In this document: positions 34,885 to 44,045 of the stretch, in pieces
Layout: each line of letters begins with the position of its first letter
Position numbering within the stretch: the stretch's first letter is position 1
DNA from: Aquicella siphonis
GTDB taxonomy: Bacteria > Pseudomonadota > Gammaproteobacteria > DSM-16500
DNA: 64,000 nt
Assembly: GCF_902459485.1 (NCBI RefSeq)
Contig: NZ_LR699119.1
Location: forward strand, 496,001 to 560,000
Direction of reading: 5' to 3'
The notes under the pieces: model-generated
What the model saw: only the letters and a program-made list of their open reading frames with translations
The model's database searches: none
Told to the model about the DNA's origin: nothing
Position numbers and translations under genes: made by a program

Positions 34885-36441
34885 ATGTTTGAACAGCTTC
34901 CCCTGTTAACAGTTTTAATCTGGCTGCCGTTGATCGGCGCTGTCCTGGTGCTATGCACGGGCAGCGAGAAAAACGCGAACAGCGCGCGCACCATAGCGAT
35001 CGTGGTGTCCGTTCTGAGTCTCTTGCTGTGTATTCCGCTTCTGCTGGGGTTTGACGCCGGGCGTTATGATATGCAGTTTCTGGAAGACCACTTATGGATA
35101 CGCGCCTATCAAATCCATTATGCGCTGGGCATAGACGGCATATCGCTGGTCATGGTGATTTTGACGAATTTCACGGGCTTGCTGGTGGTGATTGCGGGAT
35201 GCCACACCATCAAGGTGCGAGTTTCGCAATATATGGCAGCGTTTCTGACCATGCAGGGAATGATAGTAGGCGTGTTTTGCGCCATGGATGCTGTTTTGTT
35301 CTATGTGTTTTGGGAGGGAATGCTGATACCGATGTATCTCTCCATCGGAATGTGGGGCAGCGCCAATCGATCGTATGCGTCTATCAAATTCTTTCTGTTC
35401 ACGTTTCTGGGTTCCATCCTCATGCTGGTAGCCCTGATTTATCTCTATAACCAGACTGGCAGCTTCATGATCCAAAACTTTTATGGCCTGCCGTTCAGTC
35501 TGCGCACGCAAACCTGGCTGTTTCTGGCTTTCCTGCTGGCTTTCGCGGTGAAAGTGCCCATGTGGCCGGTACATACCTGGTTGCCGGATGCGCACACGGA
35601 AGCGCCTGCCGGCGGATCCGTCGTGCTGGCCGCGCTGATGCTCAAGCTGGGGATTTACGGCTTTTTGCGCTTCAGCATGCCTATCACGCCGTTGGCTTGC
35701 GCCAAGCTCGCCTGGGTCATGATCATTCTGTCACTGATTGCGATCGTCTATATCGGACTGGTCGCCATTGTCCAGAAGGACATGAAGAAACTGATCGCTT
35801 ATTCATCTATTGCGCACATGGGGTTTGCCACGCTGGGTTGTTTCATGGTCTATGACATTGTTTCGCACATGCACAGCCTGCAGGATGCCTATATGAGCCT
35901 GGAAGGGGCGGTCATACAAATGATTGCGCACGCATTTGGATCGGGCGCGATGTTCCTTGGCGTGGGTTTGATGGCGGAGCGGTTTTATAATCACAGCCGC
36001 CTGATCAAGGATTACGGCGGCGTGGCGCATACCATGCCGATTTTTGCCGCTTTTTTCATGTTGTTTGCCATGTCCAATGTCGGGCTGCCGGGCACGGCCG
36101 GGTTCGTGGGTGAATTCATGATTATCATGAGCGCGTTCCAGACGCATTTCTGGGTGGCGGTGTTTGCTTCTCTGACACTGCTTTTGAGTGCTTCCTATAC
36201 GCTGTGGATGTACAAGCGCGTCTTCTTTGGCCCGATTGGGAATGAACATGTTGCCGCATTCAGCGACATTACCTGGACGGAAAAAGTTAACTATATCCTG
36301 CTGGCGGCCGGTGTGTTTTTTGTCGGGCTGTACCCGCAGCCGATTATCAATGTCCTGCGCGTCACCATCGGGCATTTGTTGCTGCAGAGCATGCCGCCGG
36401 ATCTGGCGATGAACTTGCAAAATGGCGTGATTTTAACTTGA
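34885..36441 (+). CDS. nuoM: NADH-quinone oxidoreductase subunit M
   Basis: Antiporter-like proton-pumping membrane subunit, 518 aa, about 14 helices. Key Glu in FYVFWEGMLIPMYLSIG and key Lys in AFAVKVPMWPVHTWLPDAHTEAP. Three bases after nuoL. Confidence 0.97.
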   Translation: MFEQLPLLTVLIWLPLIGAVLVLCTGSEKNANSARTIAIVVSVLSLLLCIPLLLGFDAGRYDMQFLEDHLWIRAYQIHYALGIDGISLVMVILTNFTGLLVVIAGCHTIKVRVSQYMAAFLTMQGMIVGVFCAMDAVLFYVFWEGMLIPMYLSIGMWGSANRSYASIKFFLFTFLGSILMLVALIYLYNQTGSFMIQNFYGLPFSLRTQTWLFLAFLLAFAVKVPMWPVHTWLPDAHTEAPAGGSVVLAALMLKLGIYGFLRFSMPITPLACAKLAWVMIILSLIAIVYIGLVAIVQKDMKKLIAYSSIAHMGFATLGCFMVYDIVSHMHSLQDAYMSLEGAVIQMIAHAFGSGAMFLGVGLMAERFYNHSRLIKDYGGVAHTMPIFAAFFMLFAMSNVGLPGTAGFVGEFMIIMSAFQTHFWVAVFASLTLLLSASYTLWMYKRVFFGPIGNEHVAAFSDITWTEKVNYILLAAGVFFVGLYPQPIINVLRVTIGHLLLQSMPPDLAMNLQNGVILT

Positions 36442-36467
36442 GAAATCTGTAATCGACGAGGTCAGCA

Positions 36468-37904
36468 ATGAATTTTTTTGCCGCTATGCCGGAAATATTC
36501 ATACTCAGTATGGCGTGTCTCATCCTGGTCGTTGACGCGTTTTTACCCGAACGCCGGCGCAATGTGACCTATCTGCTGGTGCAGCTTACACTGGTTGCGG
36601 CCTTTGTTCTGACAGTGCCGCAATTCAAGGATTATCCCGGCCCCATCACTACTTTCAGCGGCAATTATGTTGTAGATGACCTGGCTGTCACCTGCAAGCT
36701 GTTCATGTACCTGTTCAGTCTTTTTGCCTTCGCGTACGCGCGCGAATATTTGCAGGCACGCAAGATTCCCCGCGGTGAATATTATCTGCTGGGATTGTTT
36801 TCCGTGCTGGGTATGTCCATCATGGTTTCCGCCTACACATTCCTGACTATCTATCTCGGGCTGGAACTGCTGTCTTTATCTCTTTATGCCATGGTCGCGA
36901 TGAATAAAAAATCCAGCGATGCAACGGAAGCCGCGATGAAATATTTCGTGCTTGGCGCCCTGGCATCAGGGATTTTATTGTATGGCATTTCCCTGTTGTA
37001 CGGCGTCACAGGCAGTATCCAGCTTGGCGCGGTCGCCGGCACGCTGCAGTCACGGGATGATGTCGTGCCCGTGGTGGCGTTGATATTCGTCATGGCGGGC
37101 CTGATTTTCAAATTCGGCGCGGTGCCATTCCATATGTGGGTGCCGGATGTCTATCAGGGCGCGTCTACACCGACCACCTTGTTCATTGCCAGCGCTCCGA
37201 AGATTGCCGCGTTCGCCATTACCGTGCGCATTCTTGTGCAAGCCATGCCCAGTCTGCAAAACCAATGGGAACTGATATTGATCGTCATCTCGATACTGTC
37301 CATGTTCCTTGGCAACCTGCTTGCTATCGCTCAAGTCAATCTCAAGCGCATGCTTGCCTACTCATCTATCGCCCATATCGGCTATGCCTTGCTGGGTATT
37401 CTCGCGGGTCCGAATTCCTCGCAGGGATATTCCGCAGCCATGTTTTATATTTCCACCTATGTGCTGGTTGCGGCGGGCGCGTTCGCCATTATCGCCATCA
37501 TGAGCAGGGAAGGCTTTGAATTTGACAAGCTCGATGATTACCGGGGTTTGAATGCGCGCAATCCGTGGCTTGCATTCATGATGCTGCTGTTGCTGTTTTC
37601 CATGGCGGGCGTTCCCCCCACGGTGGGTTTTTTCGCCAAACTGGGCCTGCTTGAAGCGCTGGTGCAGGCCAAACTGGTCTGGCTGGCGGTACTCGCGCTG
37701 GTTTTCGCGCTGGTGGGCGCTTATTATTATTTACGTGTTGTCATGCTCATGTATTTTGAAGAACCTAGCGAAGGCATGATTAACATGCCGATTACGGTGT
37801 CTTCCGATATGATGATAGCCATCAGTATTAACGGCGCCGCCGCGCTGTTACTGGGACTACTGCCCAGTTTTTTCATCGATTTGTGCAGAATTTCGGTCGG
37901 ATAA
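36468..37904 (+). CDS. nuoN: NADH-quinone oxidoreductase subunit N
   Basis: Antiporter-like proton-pumping membrane subunit, 478 aa. Motifs TIYLGLELLSLSLYAMVAMN and KFGAVPFHMWVPDVYQGA, including the Lys of the pump. Last gene of the nuo operon. No clear hairpin terminator follows; the next features are a small convergent gene and then queA. Confidence 0.97.
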   Translation: MNFFAAMPEIFILSMACLILVVDAFLPERRRNVTYLLVQLTLVAAFVLTVPQFKDYPGPITTFSGNYVVDDLAVTCKLFMYLFSLFAFAYAREYLQARKIPRGEYYLLGLFSVLGMSIMVSAYTFLTIYLGLELLSLSLYAMVAMNKKSSDATEAAMKYFVLGALASGILLYGISLLYGVTGSIQLGAVAGTLQSRDDVVPVVALIFVMAGLIFKFGAVPFHMWVPDVYQGASTPTTLFIASAPKIAAFAITVRILVQAMPSLQNQWELILIVISILSMFLGNLLAIAQVNLKRMLAYSSIAHIGYALLGILAGPNSSQGYSAAMFYISTYVLVAAGAFAIIAIMSREGFEFDKLDDYRGLNARNPWLAFMMLLLLFSMAGVPPTVGFFAKLGLLEALVQAKLVWLAVLALVFALVGAYYYLRVVMLMYFEEPSEGMINMPITVSSDMMIAISINGAAALLLGLLPSFFIDLCRISVG

Positions 37905-37939
37905 CCTTGAATGATCCCGCAGGCGCAGCCTAGGCGGAG

Positions 37940-38095
37940 TCAGGCCGTTTGCAAGGGTCCGAGTTCCCGTAAACGATAAATAAGGTTTTGGATGGCGTGT
38001 TTTAACTCTTCGCTCATGGACGAATCCGCGAATGCGTGGGCTTCCGCAGAGGGTTCGCTGACTTTGTTCAAATCGGTACTATTTTCCTTTTTCAT
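37940..38095 (-). CDS. Small protein of unknown function, 51 aa
   Basis: ATG at 38095 with AAGGA seven bases upstream, stop at 37940. The protein starts MKKENSTDLNKVSEPSAEAH and ends in an amphipathic helix LKHAIQNLIYRLRELGPLQ. A TATAAT sequence sits on the coding strand about 40 bases before the start (38126-38131). It lies convergent to nuoN and divergent from queA, in a region that would otherwise be a 370-base gap. Evidence is the good ribosome binding site, plausible promoter and amphipathic C terminus; I do not recognise a family. Confidence 0.5.
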   Translation of the reverse strand: MKKENSTDLNKVSEPSAEAHAFADSSMSEELKHAIQNLIYRLRELGPLQTA

Positions 38096-38274
38096 ATTCA
38101 GTCCTTCGATTAGACTATCAGGCTATTATAAAATTTAAACAATTTGAACGCTGTCAGGTATCAGTCATTGTCACCATGACGGTTAAGAGATAACGCACAG
38201 GAACCGGGACAATGTCTGATGAGGGCCATGCAGTTTATTCAATGTATATTCAATGACTTCCGAGTGATATTAGC

Positions 38275-39312
38275 ATGCAGCTGAGTGATTTTAATTTTGA
38301 TTTGCCCCCGGAACTGATTGCGCGGTATCCGCTGGAAAAACGCAGCGCCAGCCGTCTCATCTGCCTTGAGAGCCGCAGCAACAGCATCTGTCACCGTTAC
38401 TTCCCAGCCATTCTGGAATTGATAGAGGAAGGGGATTTGCTGGTTTTTAACGATACCCGCGTCATTCCTGCGCGATTGAGGGGACGCAAAAGCACAGGCG
38501 GGGAAGTGGAAATTCTGGTGGAGAGAATTCTGGATGAAAAGCGCATTCTGGCTCAGGTGCGCTCGAGTAAACCTTTGCGTCTGGGCAGTTATCTTTCACT
38601 GACTAATTATCAGTTTCTGGAAGTGACTGATCGCCAGAATCAGTTTTACGAACTGCGTTATAACAACGAACGTGAATCAATATTGGAAATGATTGAATCC
38701 ATCGGTCAGATCCCGCTGCCGCCTTATATGCAGCGTTCGGCGGAAGAAGAAGACAGGGAACGTTATCAGACTGTCTACGCGCGTCACAAGGGTTCTGTCG
38801 CCGCGCCGACAGCCGGGCTGCATTTTGATCAGGATTTGTTGCGGCATTTGCAGGATAAAAAAATCGAGATGGGTTATCTGACCTTGCATATCGGCGCGGG
38901 AACGTTTGCGCCTGTCAGGGTCAATCAGATCCAGGAACATGTCATGCATCCCGAATATCTGGAAGTGTCACCGGAGTTGTGCGCCAATATTCTCGCGGCC
39001 AAGGCGCGCGGAAAGCGTGTGATCGCGGTTGGCACCACCAGCCTGCGCGCGCTTGAAACGGCGATGCAAAGCGGGACAGCACAACCTTACCGGGGCGAAA
39101 CCAGTATTTTCATCTATCCCGGGTATCAATTTCGCTGTGTGGATGCGCTGATTACTAATCTGCATTTGCCGCGGTCTACCCTGTTGATGCTGGTATGCGC
39201 GTTTGGCGGATATGCGAAAGTCATGCAGGCTTATCAGGACGCGGTCAGGCATGCGTATCGTTTTTACAGTTATGGCGACGCCATGTGGATAGAAAAAGCC
39301 GAGTCATTCTGA
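38275..39312 (+). CDS. queA: S-adenosylmethionine:tRNA ribosyltransferase-isomerase
   Basis: Transfers and isomerises the ribosyl part of SAM onto 7-aminomethyl-deazaguanine in tRNA, giving epoxyqueuosine. At 345 aa it has normal length. Motifs: DFNFDLPPELIARYPLEKR at the N terminus, VFNDTRVIPARL, HKGSVAAPTAGLHFD, LHIGAGTFAPVR and TNLHLPRSTLLMLVCAF. It is usually followed by tgt and yajC-secDF; here repeat locus C and an orphan gene lie between it and yajC. Confidence 0.98.
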   Translation: MQLSDFNFDLPPELIARYPLEKRSASRLICLESRSNSICHRYFPAILELIEEGDLLVFNDTRVIPARLRGRKSTGGEVEILVERILDEKRILAQVRSSKPLRLGSYLSLTNYQFLEVTDRQNQFYELRYNNERESILEMIESIGQIPLPPYMQRSAEEEDRERYQTVYARHKGSVAAPTAGLHFDQDLLRHLQDKKIEMGYLTLHIGAGTFAPVRVNQIQEHVMHPEYLEVSPELCANILAAKARGKRVIAVGTTSLRALETAMQSGTAQPYRGETSIFIYPGYQFRCVDALITNLHLPRSTLLMLVCAFGGYAKVMQAYQDAVRHAYRFYSYGDAMWIEKAESF

Positions 39313-39313
39313 C

Positions 39314-39500
39314 AGCCCGTACTTCGAGACGGTTTTCTTCACGATGAGTGGATTTCCGCTGACGCGGCTCCTTACTACGAGCGGAAAAACCCGAATCCGT
39401 TCGCTCCTTCGACAAGCTCAGGACAGGCCCGAGGAGGCACGCAGTGCCGTCTCGAAGGGCGTGCAACTCCTTACCACGAATGGAAATCGAATATGCCGCT
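39314..39500. repeat. Palindromic repeat locus C
   Basis: Contains CGAGACGG, GCGGCTCCTTACTACGAGCGG, CCGTTCGCTCCTTCGACAAG, CTCAGGACAGGCC, GAGGAGGCACGCAGTGCCGTC and TTACCACGAATGGAAATCG, the building blocks of loci B, D and E in diverged form. It fills the space between the queA stop and the convergent orphan gene. Confidence 0.75.
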
Positions 39501-39547
39501 CTTCGAGCCACGACGTACGTATGGCCAAGTGTTACGCCAGGATCAGC

Positions 39548-41347
39548 TTAGAAAAATCTGCGTTCATTCCGCTGCTGTTTTTCGACCGTTTCAATTAGCC
39601 TGTCCATGTTCATGCCTTTTCCATATTTTTTCTCAATTTCAGCATTAAGCAGTGTGATGAACGAATGCGCTGTCGGGCTGGTAAAAGTGCCTCCCCAGCG
39701 GGACAGTGAGTGCACAGTTTTCAATGTGTTCAGTAAACTGTCCCCGTGTGCTTGGCAGATATACGCCCATATGGTGTGCGCGCGCTCCACGCCGTCTTTA
39801 CCATGGCTGACATTTCCAGAGATAGGGCTGGTACCCAGAAAGCTGCCTTTTTCACGTTTTTGGCGCGGGCCCAGAAACTCGCCTAGATATCGGTACAGCG
39901 CAATCTCCACCACCCTGCAAAATTGTTCGGTTGCCTCTTTTTCTTCCTTGAGCATTTCTTTTGGATAAGTGCGGTAAGGTCTGTGGTCAGCACTGTCAAA
40001 GTGCAAGTGAAAGGCGCGATCAGTCTGGGACTTGGGCACAGTACATATGTTGAAATGCAGGGGGCGATCGCCTTGCGGGCAATCCACCACGGTGAAACCG
40101 TGGCGTTTGAGAAAACAACCCATGTCCTGTTGCTGGTCAAAGCTTTCTCTTTCCTGCAAGCCTCCGCCGCCTCCGCCGGAGGTAATCTGGCAGACCGGAT
40201 ATTCCATGTCTCTGGATTCCTTGTTGTTGTAATAATAAATATCGTGATCATGGGCCGCGAAGATAGCGTCAAACACGAGTTTTTGCTGTTTGAACGTTTC
40301 CAGCATGAGTGTGTTATAGGAAACACTGTGCTCGTGCATCAGCTTGCCGAAGCAGCTATTAAATGCTTCGCTGGCGATCTCTTGCTTGGAAAGATAGAGA
40401 CTGATGTCATTATGGAAAGCCCGTTTGCCTGGTGTGACAGGCGGATGATGCAAAGCGAGCAATACTTTTCGGCCGGATTCTTTTGCTTTGCGAACTTCTT
40501 CCGCTACCCAAATGGCCTGATTATAGGGATTCTCGTCTCCGGCAATCATTTTGAGATAGTCAGACACATAAGTATTCGAATCAATGCAAAAAATCTGGGT
40601 ATCACCGCTGATCAGTGAATAAGTGCGGCTGGGCATATTCCAGGAGGGTAAATTATCCAGGTCCAGGTCAACGACTTCGTCGTCGGTATGGCTGCGATAC
40701 AATTGTTGCAAGGATTCGGTGGTGGGATATTTCTTTGTCCGAGGCAAATAGGTGTGGGCGACTTGATGCATGCCGCGGGAAACGCCTTTTTCAGCTTCCA
40801 GTACGCCCAGCTTATGCAGGTTTTCATCATGATTTCCGAGTATGACAAAACAGGGTATCTTGCTGATGGTTCCCAGTTTGGGATTCTGATAGATGGCATG
40901 GAAATTGGTCTGAAACATGGGATTGTCCGGCGCGTCCACACCCCAGTCATAAAAATTATCGCCCAGTATCAGGATGAAATCCGGCGGTGCGTCCGACTGC
41001 GACGCGACTTGCTCCATGAGATTGGCGACCATGATCTGGGCGCTTTTGGCGTTTCCCTGGCAGCCCAGCGTGAAAAATCGCAAAGGGGATTCTGCGGAAA
41101 CCTTGCTGGTCTTTTTGACAGACACAGAGCTGATTTCTTCTTCGCTGGAGGTAGAGCTGGGCTCCTCCAGGTCCAGCAACAGGGAACTGCTGGGCTGCAT
41201 GCTTCCCATTTTTGATGATTTATACAATCTGTATACCTTGGGCTTGGCTGCGTAAGCGGCATGTTCTGCCGGTTCAATGCGGCGTTTTCTGGCTTCTTTA
41301 TCTTCTTCTATGCGGGATGCTATTTCGGGCGGAATTGGGCGGAACAT
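39548..41347 (-). CDS. Calcineurin-like metallophosphoesterase domain protein, 599 aa, putative effector
   Basis: Residues 88-390 match a purple-acid-phosphatase-like metallophosphoesterase: GDNFYDWG (129-136), GNHDEN (171-176), LHHPPVTPGK (299-308) and HDHD (366-369). The first motif, normally GDxG, reads GCQGN (95-99), so the first metal-ligand Asp is replaced by Cys. This may alter or abolish activity. The N-terminal 87 residues are charged and Ser-rich without a signal peptide. The last 200 residues are an unrecognised helical domain. GAGGAG precedes the ATG by nine bases. The gene replaces tgt between queA and yajC. A cytosolic form of this fold with extra domains fits a secreted effector, but this is inference. 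Confidence 0.8.
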   Translation of the reverse strand: MFRPIPPEIASRIEEDKEARKRRIEPAEHAAYAAKPKVYRLYKSSKMGSMQPSSSLLLDLEEPSSTSSEEEISSVSVKKTSKVSAESPLRFFTLGCQGNAKSAQIMVANLMEQVASQSDAPPDFILILGDNFYDWGVDAPDNPMFQTNFHAIYQNPKLGTISKIPCFVILGNHDENLHKLGVLEAEKGVSRGMHQVAHTYLPRTKKYPTTESLQQLYRSHTDDEVVDLDLDNLPSWNMPSRTYSLISGDTQIFCIDSNTYVSDYLKMIAGDENPYNQAIWVAEEVRKAKESGRKVLLALHHPPVTPGKRAFHNDISLYLSKQEIASEAFNSCFGKLMHEHSVSYNTLMLETFKQQKLVFDAIFAAHDHDIYYYNNKESRDMEYPVCQITSGGGGGGLQERESFDQQQDMGCFLKRHGFTVVDCPQGDRPLHFNICTVPKSQTDRAFHLHFDSADHRPYRTYPKEMLKEEKEATEQFCRVVEIALYRYLGEFLGPRQKREKGSFLGTSPISGNVSHGKDGVERAHTIWAYICQAHGDSLLNTLKTVHSLSRWGGTFTSPTAHSFITLLNAEIEKKYGKGMNMDRLIETVEKQQRNERRFF

Positions 41348-41611
41348 AATAATATTCTCCTCGTTTACTGCCTGCCATCGCAGGTGGTGAGCTTATTGAA
41401 ATCATTCGCTTATGATTTATCAGTCTTGTGTTTATGTGTCTTCTGTTTATGTTATGAGTATAGTGCAAAAATATTACGTCAATATTAACGCTGACGAATA
41501 CAACCGGAACTAGGCTGTTCAATTTATTAACAATCATGAAATTCCAGCGGTGTATTCCCGGCTAGACCGACGCCGACGATGTTTTCCGGCCGCTGACGGG
41601 AAGGAGCTGAT

Positions 41612-41639
41612 TTGACGGAGGCGAGAAACAGCTTATAAT
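41612..41639 (+). promoter_or_regulatory. Promoter of yajC-secD-secF
   Basis: TTGACG (41612-41617), a 16-base spacer and TATAAT (41634-41639), 38 bases before the yajC ATG. Five of six and six of six matches. The rest of the 330-base gap 41348-41677 holds the upstream region of the divergent phosphoesterase gene and nothing else I can identify. Confidence 0.65.
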
Positions 41640-41677
41640 CGTCCCATTTTCCCGATTTTAAAAAGGTATATACAGCA

Positions 41678-42037
41678 ATGGACCAATTACTGAATTTTTT
41701 TGTATCAAACGCCTATGCAGATTCAACAGCTTCTCTGCCTGGTGCCGGGCAGCAGGGCAGCAGTTTTTCTTTTCTGATCATGTTTGCGGTTTTTTTTGTA
41801 TTCATTTATTTTGTGATCTGGCGTCCGCAAAACAAGCGCGCCAAGGAACAGCAGAATTTATTGAATTCACTGGCGAAAGGCGATGAAGTGCTGACTGCTG
41901 GCGGATTGCTTGGGCGCATTGTCAAAATCAGCGGACAGTATATTACCCTGTCCATCGCAAACAATGTTGATATTGTGATGCAAAAATCAGCTATTGTGAA
42001 TGTCATGCCTAAGGGAACATTAAAAACAATGGAGTGA
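41678..42037 (+). CDS. yajC: Sec translocon accessory subunit YajC
   Basis: Single-span inner-membrane protein that associates with SecDF. One hydrophobic helix (about 32-53, FLIMFAVFFVFIYFVIW) is followed by the conserved RPQNKRAKEQQNLLNSLAKG and GDEVLTAGGLLGRI. 119 aa. First gene of yajC-secD-secF. Confidence 0.97.
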   Translation: MDQLLNFFVSNAYADSTASLPGAGQQGSSFSFLIMFAVFFVFIYFVIWRPQNKRAKEQQNLLNSLAKGDEVLTAGGLLGRIVKISGQYITLSIANNVDIVMQKSAIVNVMPKGTLKTME

Positions 42038-42055
42038 AGACGGTTATAAGCGTAA

Positions 42056-42095
42056 GCGTGCAAAAATTATGATCTCGTTATATTATTTTGCACGC
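42056..42095. repeat. Stem-loop between yajC and secD
   Basis: GCGTGCAAAA (42056-42065) pairs with TTTTGCACGC (42086-42095), a 10-bp perfect stem with a 20-base AT-rich loop in the 132-base gap. No T-tract follows, so it may attenuate or stabilise the message rather than end it. Confidence 0.5.
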
Positions 42096-42169
42096 ATTTG
42101 AAAAATGCGGCATCTTCACAATGGAATAGACATTTTTTTGCATCAAGCTGAATAGGATTTTATTCACTC

Positions 42170-44041
42170 ATGGCAGCTTTAATTAACCGCTATCCGCTCT
42201 GGAAATATCTTCTGATAATTGTCGTCATCATCGCGGCATTTATTTATGCCGCACCCAATTTGTATCCGGAGTATCCTGCCGTGCAAATCATGGGTTCCAC
42301 CACTTCCGTGGTGGATGACAGCGTGCTTTCGACGGTCGAAACAACGTTGAAGAACGCGCACATTTCATATCGCGATGCCCAGTTCCAGAATCAGACGCTT
42401 TTGTTCCGCTTTGATTCCACCGATGTTCAACTGAAAGCCAAGGAAGCCATCCAGGAAGCATTGGGTGACAAATATCTTGTGGCTCTCAATCTCGCGAATT
42501 CGACGCCGTCCTGGCTAAAGTCGTTAGGCGCTTCGCCCATGAAGCTTGGCCTGGATTTGCGCGGCGGGGTGCATTTTTTATTACAGGTGGATATTGACTC
42601 GGTGATCCAGCAGCGCATTGAAGGTGATTTGCGCGGAATCGGCCAGGCATTGCGGGATGAGCGCATCCGTTATTCCGGTATCACCCGCAAGGGAAATAAT
42701 CAGGTGTTGCTGCAATTTAAATCGCAGGACGTGCTGGATGACGCCTACAGTTTCGTGGTGCGCCGCTATAACGAATTCACGTGGGAAAAACAGGTAAAAG
42801 GCGATAATTTTACTTTGCAAGGCGTTTTGTTGCAGCCCGCTGTGTTCAAGTTCAGACAGGAAACCCTGGAACAGGCCATGAATACTTTGCGTAACCGGGT
42901 CAACGAACTGGGTGTTTCTGAAGCGATTGTGCAGCAGCAGGGAGAAAGCCGCGTATCAGTGGATTTGCCGGGCATTCAGGATACGGCTGAAGCCAAAAAC
43001 ATATTGGGCAAGACCGCGACGCTGGAATTTCACATGGTGGATGTAGAACATGACGCTGTGATGGCTGCGCGTGAAGGTGTGGCGCCGCCTGATACCCATT
43101 TCTACACTTATCGCGACGCGCCTATTTTACTCAAGAACGATATTATCCTGCGCGGATCTTCCGTGGTAAGCGCCACCTCGGGATTTGGCGAGGACGGACG
43201 TCCCAATGTTTCTGTGCGTTTAAGCGGCGCGGGTGAAAGCCGGTTTACCAAGACCACGGCGGAAAATATTGGCAAGCCCATGGCGGTGGTGTACGTCGAA
43301 ATCAAGTCAACACCCAAGATGGAAAACGGCAAGCAAGTCATTACCTATAAGACGCAGCGCACGATTATCAGTGTCGCGACCATACAAAGCGTGCTGGGCA
43401 GTAATTTCCAGATCACCGGCCTTAGCAGTCCGAACGAGGCGCGTACGCTGGCCTTGTTGCTGCGCGCCGGCGCGCTGCCTGCTCCCGTCACCATTATCGA
43501 AGAGCGGCAGGTTGGGCCCAGCCTGGGTAAACAGAATATCCGCATGGGTGTGTTGTCCATTGAGGTGGGCATGGGACTGGTCGTCATTTTCATGGCCTTA
43601 TATTACGGTGTCATGGGAGTGATCGCTGATCTTGCGCTGGCCATGAATCTCGTTCTGGTCGTTGCTCTGCTGTCCCTGCTTGGGGCCACGCTGACTCTGC
43701 CGGGTATCGCGGGACTGGTGTTGACGGTGGCCATGGCGGCAGACGCGAACGTATTGATATTTGAGCGTATCCGTGAAGAAATGCGGCGCGGCATGGGTGT
43801 GCAGGCCAGTATTCATGCCGGTTATGAACGCGCATTCACGACTATTTTTGACGCTAATATCACTACGCTGATTGTCATGATGATTTTATTCAGCCTGGGT
43901 TCCGGCATGATCAAAGGCATCGCGATTACCGTGACCATTGGCTTGATGACCTCCATGTTCACAGCCATTACCGGCACGCGCGCGCTGGTCAATCTGATAT
44001 ATGGCGGACGCCCTCTCAAACGTATTTCTATCGGGATCTGA
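42170..44041 (+). CDS. secD: Protein translocase subunit SecD
   Basis: RND-type inner-membrane protein that uses the proton gradient to pull proteins through SecYEG. 623 aa with a first helix at about 11-29, a large periplasmic region that starts with LGLDLRGGVHFLLQVD (near 126), and a C-terminal bundle of five helices with GPSLGKQNIRMG and AMAADANVLIFERIREE. Followed by secF after four bases. Confidence 0.98.
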   Translation: MAALINRYPLWKYLLIIVVIIAAFIYAAPNLYPEYPAVQIMGSTTSVVDDSVLSTVETTLKNAHISYRDAQFQNQTLLFRFDSTDVQLKAKEAIQEALGDKYLVALNLANSTPSWLKSLGASPMKLGLDLRGGVHFLLQVDIDSVIQQRIEGDLRGIGQALRDERIRYSGITRKGNNQVLLQFKSQDVLDDAYSFVVRRYNEFTWEKQVKGDNFTLQGVLLQPAVFKFRQETLEQAMNTLRNRVNELGVSEAIVQQQGESRVSVDLPGIQDTAEAKNILGKTATLEFHMVDVEHDAVMAAREGVAPPDTHFYTYRDAPILLKNDIILRGSSVVSATSGFGEDGRPNVSVRLSGAGESRFTKTTAENIGKPMAVVYVEIKSTPKMENGKQVITYKTQRTIISVATIQSVLGSNFQITGLSSPNEARTLALLLRAGALPAPVTIIEERQVGPSLGKQNIRMGVLSIEVGMGLVVIFMALYYGVMGVIADLALAMNLVLVVALLSLLGATLTLPGIAGLVLTVAMAADANVLIFERIREEMRRGMGVQASIHAGYERAFTTIFDANITTLIVMMILFSLGSGMIKGIAITVTIGLMTSMFTAITGTRALVNLIYGGRPLKRISIGI

Positions 44042-44045
44042 AGCA

